From assembly GCA_025362325.1 (NCBI GenBank), contig JANYGO010000208.1, positions 27,684-91,683 of the forward strand: a DNA stretch of 64,000 nt, given 5' to 3'. Positions 1 to 10,151 of the stretch are shown one piece after another. The stretch's first letter is position 1. Each line of letters begins with the position of its first letter. Made by a program: the position numbers and the translations under genes. Source of the stretch: Cyanobacteriota bacterium. Lineage in GTDB: Bacteria; Cyanobacteriota; Cyanobacteriia; Cyanobacteriales; Microcoleaceae. The notes under the pieces were generated by a model. It searched no databases. It saw only the letters and a program-made list of their open reading frames with translations, and was not told where the DNA came from.

Positions 1-12
1 GCTAGTAACTGC

Positions 13-1305
13 TTAAGGCTTTGGTTTCTTAATATCAACAGTTTTGGGTTTGACCGCCGGAGTGCGCGGATAAAACTTAAACTTATTGAGCGCAGCACTT
101 GCCGATTTAGCCACACCGCTATCTGTATCTCGCAAAGCTTTTTGCAGCAGCGGAATTACTTTGTCTGACTTAACCATTGCTAGTGCTTCCACAGCAGCTT
201 CGCGCACCTGCGGCTGCAAATCTTGAGCTAATTTTCCCAGGGCTTCTATTGCTCGCTGACCGTCGATTTTCAGAGCATTAGCCGCCGCAATTTTACCTAA
301 AGCAGACGCTGCAAACTGGCGGGTTTCTGTTTCCTGACTTTGAACGCATCCCATCAACTGCGCGAGGGAATAGGTAGGTAAATTTCTGGCAACTTGAAGC
401 GGTTGTGCGACTTTTGGTTGATGTAAATCAATTGATTCTGGTTCCGAAAAATCTGTGTAATTTAACTCTTGTTCAACTTGTATTTGATTTAACTCGCTTG
501 ACTGTTCCTGCCAAACTTCTTGTTGTGGTAATTCTCCTCCAATTTCTGTTTCAGTTGACAGACTGAACTGTTGCTGCGGGACTTGTTGCTGTAGGTTACT
601 TTGGTACTGCTGTTGCAAAGACCAGATAGTAGCTTGCATCTGAGCTTCGTGAGCTTGCAATTGCTCGTTAGCGGCTTGCAACTGACTTTCGTATTGCTGT
701 TGCAAAGCCTCTATTGTTAACTGCATCTCAACCTCGCGGTTCTCGTATTCTGCGGCGGTTTGTCTCAATCGAATTTCGTGTTCGTTTTGCAGGTTTTGCA
801 AATGTTGCTCCATCTGAGCTTGATAATTGTGATGCAACTCGTCTGCAACTGCGAGTAAATGATGTTCGTGTTCTGCTTGCAAAGCTTGCAGGCTTTCTTG
901 CTGTCTAGCATTGTGAGCGACCTCTAATTGCTCGCTGATTTGTCGGAGCTGGTTTTCGTGTGCGCCCGTAACTTGTTGGAGCTTGTCGCGCTCGGCCCGA
1001 ACTTGTTGGATCTGATTTTCGTATTGGTTAGTAATTTGTTGGAGCTGATTTTCGTATTGGGTTGTAACTTGTCTGAGTAAATTTTCGTGTTCGACAGTAG
1101 CTTTTCTCAGCCGCTCTTCCTGTTCTCCGTGCTGGGATTCGGAAGTTTGTTGCACCCGAGATATCTGAGCTAGTTCTATATCCTGAGCTATTCTGCGAGT
1201 TTGCTGCAAGTATTCTTGCTTTTGCTTGTGCAACCGCTTTTCTACCAACCAGTAAGCAACTGCTATCCCTGCCAAAAAACCTACGATCGCTCCTATGATA
1301 CCCAC
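13..1305 (-). CDS. Membrane-anchored Gln-rich coiled-coil protein with C-terminal HEAT-like repeats
   Basis: 430 aa ORF; N-terminal hydrophobic anchor (MGIIGAIVGFLAGIAVAYWLV), long Q/E-rich coiled coil, C-terminal 'VREAAVEALAMVKSDKVIPLLQKALRDTDSGVAKSASAALNKF' HEAT-type repeat. Confidence 0.8.
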   Translation of the reverse strand: MGIIGAIVGFLAGIAVAYWLVEKRLHKQKQEYLQQTRRIAQDIELAQISRVQQTSESQHGEQEERLRKATVEHENLLRQVTTQYENQLQQITNQYENQIQQVRAERDKLQQVTGAHENQLRQISEQLEVAHNARQQESLQALQAEHEHHLLAVADELHHNYQAQMEQHLQNLQNEHEIRLRQTAAEYENREVEMQLTIEALQQQYESQLQAANEQLQAHEAQMQATIWSLQQQYQSNLQQQVPQQQFSLSTETEIGGELPQQEVWQEQSSELNQIQVEQELNYTDFSEPESIDLHQPKVAQPLQVARNLPTYSLAQLMGCVQSQETETRQFAASALGKIAAANALKIDGQRAIEALGKLAQDLQPQVREAAVEALAMVKSDKVIPLLQKALRDTDSGVAKSASAALNKFKFYPRTPAVKPKTVDIKKPKP

Positions 1306-1351
1306 GACTGAGTTCCTCCCGACAAAATAGTGATGCTGGACTTTTTACAAT

Positions 1352-1909
1352 TTAACCATACAGCCTTCTGTAACCGCCCAATAGCAGCAGCCAAGCTGTC
1401 ACAGCCAGCCAGTGAATCGCTACCGCAGGCCAGATAGAACCGATGAGCAGGTATGCGATGGAGCACGCTACCCCCAAAATTGTCGCCAGCAGCAAAAACA
1501 CCGGATTCATAAAGGTCGATCGACCGATCGGATAAAAACTCAGCGCGTTCAGCGGGTGGTAAACTATAAAAAGCGCCAAACTCGTGCATCCCCAAAACCA
1601 CAGCATTAACCCAGAAGGATTCTCGGAGGGGTGCGGCAGCATTAACACGCGGAAAAATACTTCCTCGGTGATCCCCGGACTTAACAAACAGCCAACGAGC
1701 ACTCCCGCAATTGTACGCCGAGAGGTTTGTACGTCTACTTTCAGAAATCCTGACCAAAAACCGATGGGAAGTGCGATCGCAGCGTAAACTAGCACAAGCA
1801 TAGCTGCAACCACCCCATCGGTGAAATCGGGAATAATTGAAAAAGCCTGGGTGATGCGGTGTATCAGTAAATCCCCGGGAAGAAGCAAGAAGAAAGAGAG
1901 AAGAGGCAT
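1352..1909 (-). CDS. CPBP-family glutamic-type intramembrane protease
   Basis: Multiple TM segments and EEVFFR motif typical of CPBP/Abi; the ORF extends to 1942, but MPLLSF at 1909 is a plausible start. Confidence 0.75.
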   Translation of the reverse strand: MPLLSFFLLLPGDLLIHRITQAFSIIPDFTDGVVAAMLVLVYAAIALPIGFWSGFLKVDVQTSRRTIAGVLVGCLLSPGITEEVFFRVLMLPHPSENPSGLMLWFWGCTSLALFIVYHPLNALSFYPIGRSTFMNPVFLLLATILGVACSIAYLLIGSIWPAVAIHWLAVTAWLLLLGGYRRLYG

Positions 1910-1974
1910 TTTTTTATCTGGCTCTCGGTGCTTAGGGCACACCCTACATGATTTTGTTATGCGTTCGGAACTGT

Positions 1975-2616
1975 TTATTTGACAGCTTTTAATCGATCGA
2001 ATAACTGAGCAACTTTCGTCAAATCTTTATCTCCCGGCGCTATTTCTACGCCGCTAGAAAGGTCAACACCGCTGAAGTTATTGCCTCTGGTGCGATCGAT
2101 CGCATTTAAAACATTATCCGGTGTCAAACCGCCCGCCAGCAGCCAAGGACACGGCGGTTTAAACTCTGCTAGCATCATCCAGTCGATCGTCAGCCCAGTA
2201 CCGCCGAGTTGTTCTCGATGGTAAGCATCCAGCAGTAAAGTATCGACACAAACAGCGTAAATAGCAGCGGTGGCTAGAGTTTCAGGGCTCTTAACTCTCA
2301 AAGCTTTGATAATTTCAATTTCCGGCAACAACTCGCGCAGCCGATCGCAATATTCGGCTGTTTCATCTCCGTGCAACTGCACCCCGCTTAAATTCGAATC
2401 TGCCGCTACTTGACAGATGTTTGTGATTGTGGTATTTGCAAACACGCCGATGCGATCGACATTTTCCGGCAACTGCTCGACAATCAGGCGAATTGTTTCG
2501 GGGCTGACATAGCGGGGGGAAGCCGGCACGCAGATAAAACCCAAAGCTTGGGCTCCCAAAGCTGCGATCGCCATTCCCTGGTCTAATTTAGTAATGCCGC
2601 AAATTTTAACCCGCAC
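1975..2616 (-). CDS. trpF: Phosphoribosylanthranilate isomerase
   Basis: [10 protein letters not shown] start, [34 protein letters not shown] motifs. Confidence 0.95.
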   Translation of the reverse strand: MRVKICGITKLDQGMAIAALGAQALGFICVPASPRYVSPETIRLIVEQLPENVDRIGVFANTTITNICQVAADSNLSGVQLHGDETAEYCDRLRELLPEIEIIKALRVKSPETLATAAIYAVCVDTLLLDAYHREQLGGTGLTIDWMMLAEFKPPCPWLLAGGLTPDNVLNAIDRTRGNNFSGVDLSSGVEIAPGDKDLTKVAQLFDRLKAVK

Positions 2617-2751
2617 TCCTGCTCCTCCGTTCCTTTCTTTGTATCAAAATATCAACGAATTGTTAACTATTAAAACAAATCTTAGTTTAATGCAAAATGC
2701 TTTTTATAATTTTGTAACTCAATTAATCTGTGAAATTAGGAGCATAAAAAC

Positions 2752-3036
2752 ATGATTAACTCATCTTTGCTGTTAGCCGTACAAGCTACCACTCCCTCAA
2801 CGCCCGAGTGGTCGCCACTGGTAGGACTGACCATGATTTTATGCAATTTGCTGGCGATCGCGATCGGCTACTACGGCATAAGCAAGCAAAACCGAGGCAA
2901 GGGCCCAGCTTTACCCGTTGCAGTCCCTGGAATGTTCAAAGGCTTCGGCATCCCAGAATTGCTAGCAACAGCCAGCTTCGGCCACTTGCTCGGGGCTGGA
3001 GTAATCTTGGGCTTGGGTAACGCCGGAGTTCTTTAG
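2752..3036 (+). CDS. psaK: Photosystem I reaction centre subunit PsaK
   Basis: 94 aa; TPEWSPLVGLTMILCNLLAIAIGYYGI and FGIPELLATASFGHLLGAGVILGLGNAGVL are characteristic of PsaK. Confidence 0.95.
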   Translation: MINSSLLLAVQATTPSTPEWSPLVGLTMILCNLLAIAIGYYGISKQNRGKGPALPVAVPGMFKGFGIPELLATASFGHLLGAGVILGLGNAGVL

Positions 3037-3116
3037 AAATCAGAGTTCGGGGAAAGGCAAGGGGAAGAAAAGATATAATAGAAACTGTTTCTTACTCTCC
3101 TTCCCAGGAAACTTTC

Positions 3117-4313
3117 ATGCAGACAGGTTGGCGAATCGGCTCTTTATTTGGCATCCCGCTACTGATAGATTATTCGTGGTTTATTATTTTAGCCATAGCA
3201 ACCCGCGAATACGCCAGCAGTTACCGTTTGTGGGGGCCTGCGCTCTCCTGGAGTGCCGGGTTGGCAATAGCTCTGCTGCTGTTTGCTTCCGTGCTCTTGC
3301 ACGAACTCGGACACAGCTTGGCGGCAATGTCGCAGGGCATTAAAGTTAATTCTATTACTCTATTCTTATTTGGCGGAGTAGCTTCGATCGACTCAGAATC
3401 AAAAACTCCCGGTCAAGCTTTTCAAGTAGCCATTGCCGGCCCTCTCGTCAGCTTCGCGATATTTTTAATCCTCGGTTTGGGTTCTCAAGTTTTACCCCAG
3501 ACAAGTTTGCTGGCAATTGTTACAGAAAGGGTAGCACTAATCAATCTCGTTTTGGGATTATTTAACTTAATTCCCGGCCTGCCTTTGGACGGAGGACAAG
3601 TTTTAAAAGCAGCAATTTGGAAAATCACCGGCTCGCGATTTGCCGGCGTGCGCTGGGCGGCAAAAACCGGACAAGTTTTGGGTTGGTTGGCCGTTGCTTT
3701 CGGTTTGAGTTTATGTTTGTTAGCGCGCCTCTACGGCGGCTTGTGGATTGCGCTGATCGGTGGGTTTGCAATTCGGAATGCTAGCGCCTACAGCCGCTTT
3801 ACTTCCTTGCAAGAAGCTCTGCTAAAAACTAAAGCCGCCGAGGCGATGAGCCGCGAGTTTCGAGTTGTAGATGCAGATTTGACTCTGCGAGAATTTGCCG
3901 ATCGCTATTTGTTAGAAGTCAATCCGTTTCCATTTTACATTGCTTCGTCCAACGGGCGGGATTTGGGCTTAGTGTCGATCGACGATATCCGCTGCACAGA
4001 GCGCAGTCAGTGGCAAATTCAGACTTTGCACAAGATTTTGCAACCCCTGGGAAAAACCCCCACAGTCTCAGAAAAAGCATCTATCGCAGAAGTAATTAAC
4101 AGCATGGAAGCCCGCCAACTCCCCCGAATCATCGTCCTCTCGCCCATTGGTTCAGTCGTAGGGACGATCGATCGCGGCGACGTGGTGAAAGTTTTGGCAA
4201 AATACCTCAAACCCAAGATTTCGGAAGCCGACATCAAGCGCAGCAAAGAAGAAAACAGTTATCCGCAGGGATTGCAGTTAAGTGCGATCGCCAAAACAGC
4301 ACAGGAAAATTAA
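3117..4313 (+). CDS. Site-2 protease family (M50) metalloprotease with C-terminal CBS domains
   Basis: LLHELGHSLAA (HExxH), NLIPGLPLDGGQ motif, CBS-like C-terminus. Confidence 0.9.
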   Translation: MQTGWRIGSLFGIPLLIDYSWFIILAIATREYASSYRLWGPALSWSAGLAIALLLFASVLLHELGHSLAAMSQGIKVNSITLFLFGGVASIDSESKTPGQAFQVAIAGPLVSFAIFLILGLGSQVLPQTSLLAIVTERVALINLVLGLFNLIPGLPLDGGQVLKAAIWKITGSRFAGVRWAAKTGQVLGWLAVAFGLSLCLLARLYGGLWIALIGGFAIRNASAYSRFTSLQEALLKTKAAEAMSREFRVVDADLTLREFADRYLLEVNPFPFYIASSNGRDLGLVSIDDIRCTERSQWQIQTLHKILQPLGKTPTVSEKASIAEVINSMEARQLPRIIVLSPIGSVVGTIDRGDVVKVLAKYLKPKISEADIKRSKEENSYPQGLQLSAIAKTAQEN

Positions 4314-4331
4314 AAATTAGGCATCTTCATT

Positions 4332-4460
4332 CAGTTGACAGTTGACAGTTGACAGTTAACAGCACTTGACAATCATAAGGAAGAGGATTTGAGTATTGAA
4401 TCGTCTGATTTTAATTTATCCCGACAAGGGATAGGCTTTAAACCAATTCTTTCTGGTAAT
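4332..4460 (+). repeat. Composite repeat element (GTTGACA heptamers plus conserved core), copy 1
   Basis: CAGTTGA tandem heptamers followed by ...GAGGATTTGAGTATTGAATCGTCTGATTTTAATTTATCCCGACAAGGGATAGGCTTTAAACCAATTCTTTCTGGTAA; matches copies near 47.5, 49.8 and 56.6 kb. Confidence 0.85.
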
Positions 4461-4523
4461 CCGGATTAGTGACAACTTAAGATGTAGCACACTTTGTCAA
4501 GGAGGGTTCAAACAAGAATTCTT

Positions 4524-6482
4524 ATGCCCAAATTGTTGAAAAGATTTCATCATCAATTGGAGAAGAAACTTGGGAGTTGGAAAAAATTAACTTATTCCTT
4601 CCCCTTCGCTGACTTGCAACCTCTTGCCATTACCTGGCTCCTGGTGACGGGAACTCTCTTAGGAGTGCGACATTTAGGGTGGTTGCAGCCATTGGAATTA
4701 AAGGCTTTCGACTTGATGGTGCAGTTGCGCCCCGATCCGGGTGCTGACCCGAGGTTGCTGGTAGTCACCATCACAGAACAGGACATTCATGCTTTTAAGA
4801 AATGGCCAATCTCCGATCGCGTTTTAGCTCGTGCGATCGCCGAAATAGCGCGTCTAGAACCCACCGTTATTGGTCTGGATATCATTCGCGATATCCCTTA
4901 CGAACCGGGAAATGCAGAATTAGCTGCTCAATTCAAAAACCCCAAAGTCATCCCCATTACCTTCATCGGCAACTCAGAGTACGATCGAGTTCCGCCACCT
5001 CCCAATATACCAAAAGAACGGATAGGATTTAACAATTTAGTCATCGATCCAGACGGGATAATTCGCCGTAATTTGATGTTGGCTTCGGATGGAAAATCGA
5101 CTTTTAACTCATTTTCGATGCGACTGGCTCTTGACTATCTTGCTAGCAAAAAGATAGATTTAAACGAGACCAATAATGACAATATTGAAATCGGAAAGAC
5201 TGTGTTTCCGCAACTGCGCTCGCACTCAGGAGGTTATCAGAAAATTAACGATCAAGGCTATCAAATCATGCTCAATTACCGCTCTCCTGAAGTCGCAAAG
5301 ACCGTGAGACTAACTGAAGTTTTGGAGGGAAAACTTGACCCCAAATGGGTAAAGGGTAAAATAGTGCTAATCGGGACTACAGCCCCAACTGTAAGAGATA
5401 TCTTTTCCACCCCTTACAGCGCTAATGCCAGCGAAAATCGCAAGATGCCTGGGGTATTGATTCACGCAACAGCAACTAGCCAAATTATCAGCGCAGTTTT
5501 AGACGGCAAAGGTCTATTTTGGTTTTGGGATGAATGGCAAAAAATCCTCTGGATCGCTGTTTGGGGAGCCGTTGGCGGCTGTCTATCTTGGCGGCTAGAA
5601 AATACGCTCAGTTTCATAGTCAGCGCGATCGCACTTGGGGGCCTATTATGGGGATTCACATTTTTTCTCTTCACTCAACAGGGGTGGATATCTCTGATCG
5701 CGCCGACTCTGGCATTTGCAATCACCACAGGAGTTGTCATCACATACAAGTACCAGCAGTCTAAGCAGCAGCAAGAAATTGTGATGAAACTGTTAGGACA
5801 GCAAACTTCACCGGCGATCGCCAATGCTTTGTGGAAAGAGCGCGTCCATCTCCTCCAGTCGGGGCTATTGCCGGGCCAAAGACTAATTGCTACAATAATC
5901 ATGACAGACTTGCAGGGTTTTAGCACCATTTCGGAACAATTACCCCCAGAAGTAGTCATGCCTTGGTTAAATGAATATTTATCAGCAATGGCCCAAGAAG
6001 TACAAAAACATCAAGGTGTGATTAATAAATTTACCGGAGATGGAATGCTGGCAGTATTTGGCGTACCCATTCCCCGCACAACTCCCGAAGAAATTGCCGA
6101 AGATGCTCGCCTTGCCGTATCTTGCGCTGTAGCTATAAGTTCGCTCTTGCCAGCTCTGAATCAAAATTGGCTGGCTCGTGGTTTACCGTCAGCAAAAATG
6201 CGAGTAGGAATTTTTACAGGGCCGATAATGGTGGGAAGTTTGGGGGGTAAAACCCGTTTAGAATATGGAGTAATCGGCGATAGTGTCAATATCGCTTCTC
6301 GCTTAGAAAGCTGTGAAAAAGATCGGCAAGAGGACACCTGCCGGATCTTGATTGCCGAAGAAACTTTAGTGCATCTTGAAGGGAAATTTGAGGTAGAATC
6401 TTGGGGAGCTTTACCCTTAAAAGGCAGGCAGCAAAAAGTTAATGTCTACCGTGTCTTGGGAGGAGAAATATCGGAGAGGTAA
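4524..6482 (+). CDS. CHASE2 domain-containing class III adenylate/guanylate cyclase
   Basis: N-terminal CHASE2 (AFDLMVQLRPDPGADPRLLVVTITEQDI), TM helices, cyclase catalytic domain (IMTDLQGFSTISE, FTGDGMLAVFGVP, YGVIGDSVNIASRLES). ORF extends to an alternative TTG at 4494. Confidence 0.92.
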   Translation: MPKLLKRFHHQLEKKLGSWKKLTYSFPFADLQPLAITWLLVTGTLLGVRHLGWLQPLELKAFDLMVQLRPDPGADPRLLVVTITEQDIHAFKKWPISDRVLARAIAEIARLEPTVIGLDIIRDIPYEPGNAELAAQFKNPKVIPITFIGNSEYDRVPPPPNIPKERIGFNNLVIDPDGIIRRNLMLASDGKSTFNSFSMRLALDYLASKKIDLNETNNDNIEIGKTVFPQLRSHSGGYQKINDQGYQIMLNYRSPEVAKTVRLTEVLEGKLDPKWVKGKIVLIGTTAPTVRDIFSTPYSANASENRKMPGVLIHATATSQIISAVLDGKGLFWFWDEWQKILWIAVWGAVGGCLSWRLENTLSFIVSAIALGGLLWGFTFFLFTQQGWISLIAPTLAFAITTGVVITYKYQQSKQQQEIVMKLLGQQTSPAIANALWKERVHLLQSGLLPGQRLIATIIMTDLQGFSTISEQLPPEVVMPWLNEYLSAMAQEVQKHQGVINKFTGDGMLAVFGVPIPRTTPEEIAEDARLAVSCAVAISSLLPALNQNWLARGLPSAKMRVGIFTGPIMVGSLGGKTRLEYGVIGDSVNIASRLESCEKDRQEDTCRILIAEETLVHLEGKFEVESWGALPLKGRQQKVNVYRVLGGEISER

Positions 6483-6529
6483 AAAAAGACAAAATAACTT
6501 AAAAATTTTAGGTAACTTTGAGGGGAAAA

Positions 6530-7318
6530 ATGAATAAAATTAGACTAAAAGCGATCGCCTTTTGTTCCATATTATTGATAGGAGCATTTAACGCTTGCCA
6601 ATTTGCAGATATGGCAAAGTCACTTCCACCGGTGCAGGGCATACCGCCCACTGAGTCGGGAGGGCCGCGCTTCGCTCAGCCCCGTGAAGATATCGATCGA
6701 TCATCGCCCCCTTCACAGCCCAGTAGAGGACCAGAAGGTGTGCGCGGTGGCTGCGGGAGCAACCGTCAGCTAAATCTAACAGCCTTAGTCCCTCAAAATA
6801 AAATCGGACGGACTGTTTCCGACTATCCAACATTCTTTTTCTACTTGCCTAAAACAGAGGCGCAATTAGCCGAATTTACCCTACTAGATCCAAGAGGCAA
6901 GGAAATTTATAAACAGACTCTCACCATTAGCAATTTATCAGGGGTAATCGGCGTTAGTATCCCCGCTAACAAAAATGTGTCGCCCTTGGAAGTGGGCAAA
7001 AATTACCGTTGGAATTTTACAGTTATTTGCGACTCTCAAGACAGATCGGCCGATCTCCTCGAAATCGGTACTGTACGGCGAGTTGAACTCAGTGCAGATA
7101 TCCGCAGTCAATTAGAAAAGGCAGATCCGCGCCAGAAAACCTTTATTTATGCTGAAAATGGGATTTGGCAAGATGCCCTCAGCAATCTAGCTGCGGCTCG
7201 TCGCGCTAATCCTAACGATCCAGTGTTCACGACTGATTGGGAAAGCTTGCTGGATTCAGTGACATTGGGCAAAATTGCCAAAGAGCCGATCATCGTCCAA
7301 AATGAGCCACAACCATAG
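6530..7318 (+). CDS. DUF928 domain-containing protein
   Basis: Signal-like N-terminus; GGCGSNRQLNLTALVPQNKIGRTVSDYPTFFFYLP and YAENGIWQDALSNLA shared with the two other DUF928 ORFs in the window. Confidence 0.85.
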   Translation: MNKIRLKAIAFCSILLIGAFNACQFADMAKSLPPVQGIPPTESGGPRFAQPREDIDRSSPPSQPSRGPEGVRGGCGSNRQLNLTALVPQNKIGRTVSDYPTFFFYLPKTEAQLAEFTLLDPRGKEIYKQTLTISNLSGVIGVSIPANKNVSPLEVGKNYRWNFTVICDSQDRSADLLEIGTVRRVELSADIRSQLEKADPRQKTFIYAENGIWQDALSNLAAARRANPNDPVFTTDWESLLDSVTLGKIAKEPIIVQNEPQP

Positions 7319-7329
7319 AAGAGTTTAAG

Positions 7330-10035
7330 ATGAAACGCAGTCATTTCTTGCAATTCTTTGGTTCTACTCTCGCAACTTTGGGTTTGGGCCAGTTGGAGGC
7401 GATCGGTTCGGGCGATCGCGATACCCGTATTTTCGCCCAAACTGAAGTTGCTAATTTATTTTCCGGCTCAGATTCTCGATCGCAGCTATTAGCTCAAACT
7501 TCCAGTCAACAGCAAGCACTAACCATTTATCAGCCCATCCAGAATATTGAGTGGGAGGGAATGTTTGTCAGTCCCCAAGGCATTGCTTATTTTGCGATCG
7601 ACGGAGTATCACCCGATGCGGTGTCAAACTATGATGGTGATTTGGAATTTGCTAGGAGAAATGGCGATCGGCAAAAAGAAGCCCGCGCACTTTTCAAGTT
7701 AGGCTTAGCAAATCATGCGATCGGCGGTTTCTTTGACAAAGCCATTGACTACTACAAACAAAGTTTAGTAATTGCCAAGGAAATCAGAGATGGCAATCTC
7801 GAAGTCATCCTGCTAGGAAATATAGGACTTGCCTACCTGGAAAATGGCTACGCTTACATCGACCCCTTTGAGTATTTAGAGCAATATCTCGCACAGACTT
7901 GGCACAAAGCCTACTACTACAACGGAGGAGACCCGCGCTGGGGAGGAGTAGCAATGGGCAACCTCGGCAATGCTTATTATAGTGCAGATTTGTACGCCAA
8001 AGCCATTGAATACCATCAGAAACGTTTAGCACTTTCCCTAGAAATCAAAGACCGTCGAGGCGAAGGTAAAGCACTAGGAGATTTAGGCATTGTTTATCAT
8101 GCCTTAGGCGAAAACAAGAAAGCCATTGAATATCAGCAAAAACGTTTAGCTATCGCGCGGGAAATCAAAGACACCTTGGGAGAAGGACAAGCAATCTCAA
8201 ATCTGGGCATAGTTTACCATACCCAAGGAAACCATACTAAAGCCATTGAATACCAACAACAATATTTAGCCCTAGCCCAAACAATTAAAAACCCACTTTT
8301 GGAAGAACAAGCTTTGGCAAATTTGGGAGGTGCTTACTATTTATTAGGCGATTATACCAAAGCAATTGAGTTATACGAAAAAAGTTTAGCCATTGCTGGG
8401 AAAATTCGCGAGTCTCAAATAGCAAAAAAGGTGCGTGCCAATCTGGGACTGGTATATTTTCAGATGAAGAAGTATCAGAAATCAATTGAATTATACAATC
8501 AGTTTTTGCTCAGCACGTTTTCTAGCAAAAACCACCGAGAGCAAGCCATAGTTAGGAACAATATGGCAGTGGTGCAAATCAACACTGGGGATTTAGCGGG
8601 AGCCACCGAAAACTTATTAAAAGGCATCCAGGTTTTAGAATTTCTGAGGGGAAGATTAGGCAGTAATGATGCCTATAAAGTTGCAATTTTTGAAACTCAA
8701 ACTTTTCCTTATATCAACTTGCAAAAAGTCTTGATTGCTGCCAACAAACCTGATGCAGCACTGGAAATTTCTGAAAGAGGTAGAGCCAGGGCGTTTGTGG
8801 AGTTACTGGAGAAGCGGCTATCTCTGAAGCAAACACCAGCTACTACTAAAATTACTGCACCGAATATTGAGCAAATTAAACAAATTGCTAAAACTCAAAA
8901 TGCTACTCTCGTTCAATATTCGATTATTTACAACGATTTTAAAGTAGAAGGTAGAGAAAAAAGTCAGGAATCGGAACTGTATATTTGGGTAATCAAGCCT
9001 AATGGTGAAGTCACCTTTAAATCTTCTAACCTCACATCTCTCTGGGAAGAACAGAAGCTTTCTTTAGCAAACTATGTTATCACTACCCGCGCCTATCTCG
9101 GTGCCAGAGGTGGCGGCGGCACGGAAGCAGGGCGAAACGATGAAACTATCGAAGCAAAAAGATTAAAGCAACTCTATCAAATTCTGATTCAACCTATTGC
9201 TGATTTGCTGCCAAATGACCAGAAGCAGCGGGTGATATTCATTCCTCAAAAAGCTCTGTTTCTAGTTCCTTTCCCAGCACTAATGGACGCGGCTGGTAAA
9301 TATTTAATTGAAAAACATACGGTTTTAACAGCACCGGCTATTCAGGTGCTACAGCTAACCAATCAGCAGCGCAAACAAGTGTCAGGAGACAAGGTTTTAG
9401 TGGTAGGAAATCCGACTATGCCGAGCATTGCTTTTGAGGTTGGCGAAAAACCCGAGCAGTTAGAACCGCTTCCCGGTGCGGAAAAAGAAGCTTTAGCTAT
9501 TGCGAAACTGCTGAAAACTAAAGCAATCACCGGCAACGAAGCTACGAAAAGGGCGATCGTCCAACAAATGCTAAAATCCAGGATAATTCATCTAGCGACA
9601 CATGGGTTGCTCAATGATTTTAACGGATCGGGAGTACCGGGGGCGATCGCCCTTGCTCCTGATCCGGCATCTTCCAGCAAAGAGCAACAGTCAGGGATTA
9701 ACGGTTTACTAACTGCCGATGAAATCTTAGACTTAAAACTGAATGCAGAATTAGTGGTTTTGAGCGCTTGCGATACAGGTAGGGGGACGATTACAGGCGA
9801 TGGAGTGATTGGGTTATCGCGATCGCTCATTACGGCGGGTGCATCCAGCATAATTGTGTCCCTCTGGCCAGTGCCAGATGCGCCTACAGCATCCTTGATG
9901 AGCGATTTTTATCAAAATCTTCAACAGAACCCGGACAAGGCTCAGGCGCTGCGTCAAGCCATGCTGGCTACGATCAAACAATATCCTGAACCGAAAAACT
10001 GGGCAGCATTTACTTTGATTGGGGAAGCCAATTAA
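7330..10035 (+). CDS. TPR repeat CHAT domain (caspase-like) protein
   Basis: Tandem TPRs (AIEYQQKRLAIAREIKDTLGEGQAISNLGIVYH), C-terminal CHAT domain with HLATHG and LSACDTG catalytic His/Cys motifs. Confidence 0.93.
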   Translation: MKRSHFLQFFGSTLATLGLGQLEAIGSGDRDTRIFAQTEVANLFSGSDSRSQLLAQTSSQQQALTIYQPIQNIEWEGMFVSPQGIAYFAIDGVSPDAVSNYDGDLEFARRNGDRQKEARALFKLGLANHAIGGFFDKAIDYYKQSLVIAKEIRDGNLEVILLGNIGLAYLENGYAYIDPFEYLEQYLAQTWHKAYYYNGGDPRWGGVAMGNLGNAYYSADLYAKAIEYHQKRLALSLEIKDRRGEGKALGDLGIVYHALGENKKAIEYQQKRLAIAREIKDTLGEGQAISNLGIVYHTQGNHTKAIEYQQQYLALAQTIKNPLLEEQALANLGGAYYLLGDYTKAIELYEKSLAIAGKIRESQIAKKVRANLGLVYFQMKKYQKSIELYNQFLLSTFSSKNHREQAIVRNNMAVVQINTGDLAGATENLLKGIQVLEFLRGRLGSNDAYKVAIFETQTFPYINLQKVLIAANKPDAALEISERGRARAFVELLEKRLSLKQTPATTKITAPNIEQIKQIAKTQNATLVQYSIIYNDFKVEGREKSQESELYIWVIKPNGEVTFKSSNLTSLWEEQKLSLANYVITTRAYLGARGGGGTEAGRNDETIEAKRLKQLYQILIQPIADLLPNDQKQRVIFIPQKALFLVPFPALMDAAGKYLIEKHTVLTAPAIQVLQLTNQQRKQVSGDKVLVVGNPTMPSIAFEVGEKPEQLEPLPGAEKEALAIAKLLKTKAITGNEATKRAIVQQMLKSRIIHLATHGLLNDFNGSGVPGAIALAPDPASSSKEQQSGINGLLTADEILDLKLNAELVVLSACDTGRGTITGDGVIGLSRSLITAGASSIIVSLWPVPDAPTASLMSDFYQNLQQNPDKAQALRQAMLATIKQYPEPKNWAAFTLIGEAN

Positions 10036-10151
10036 GCTCTACTGCATCTAAATTTAAGTTTGCGGGCGCTGCTCAAAGCAATGGCCCTGGTAGTTTAATA
10101 AATCTCAAATGGTAGAATCAGCAAAAATTGGCGATCGCCCTGATTGTTTAT

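Noticed and set aside
1293-1757. 154 aa minus-strand ORF
   Set aside because: Overlaps the CPBP protease in another frame, no recognisable domain
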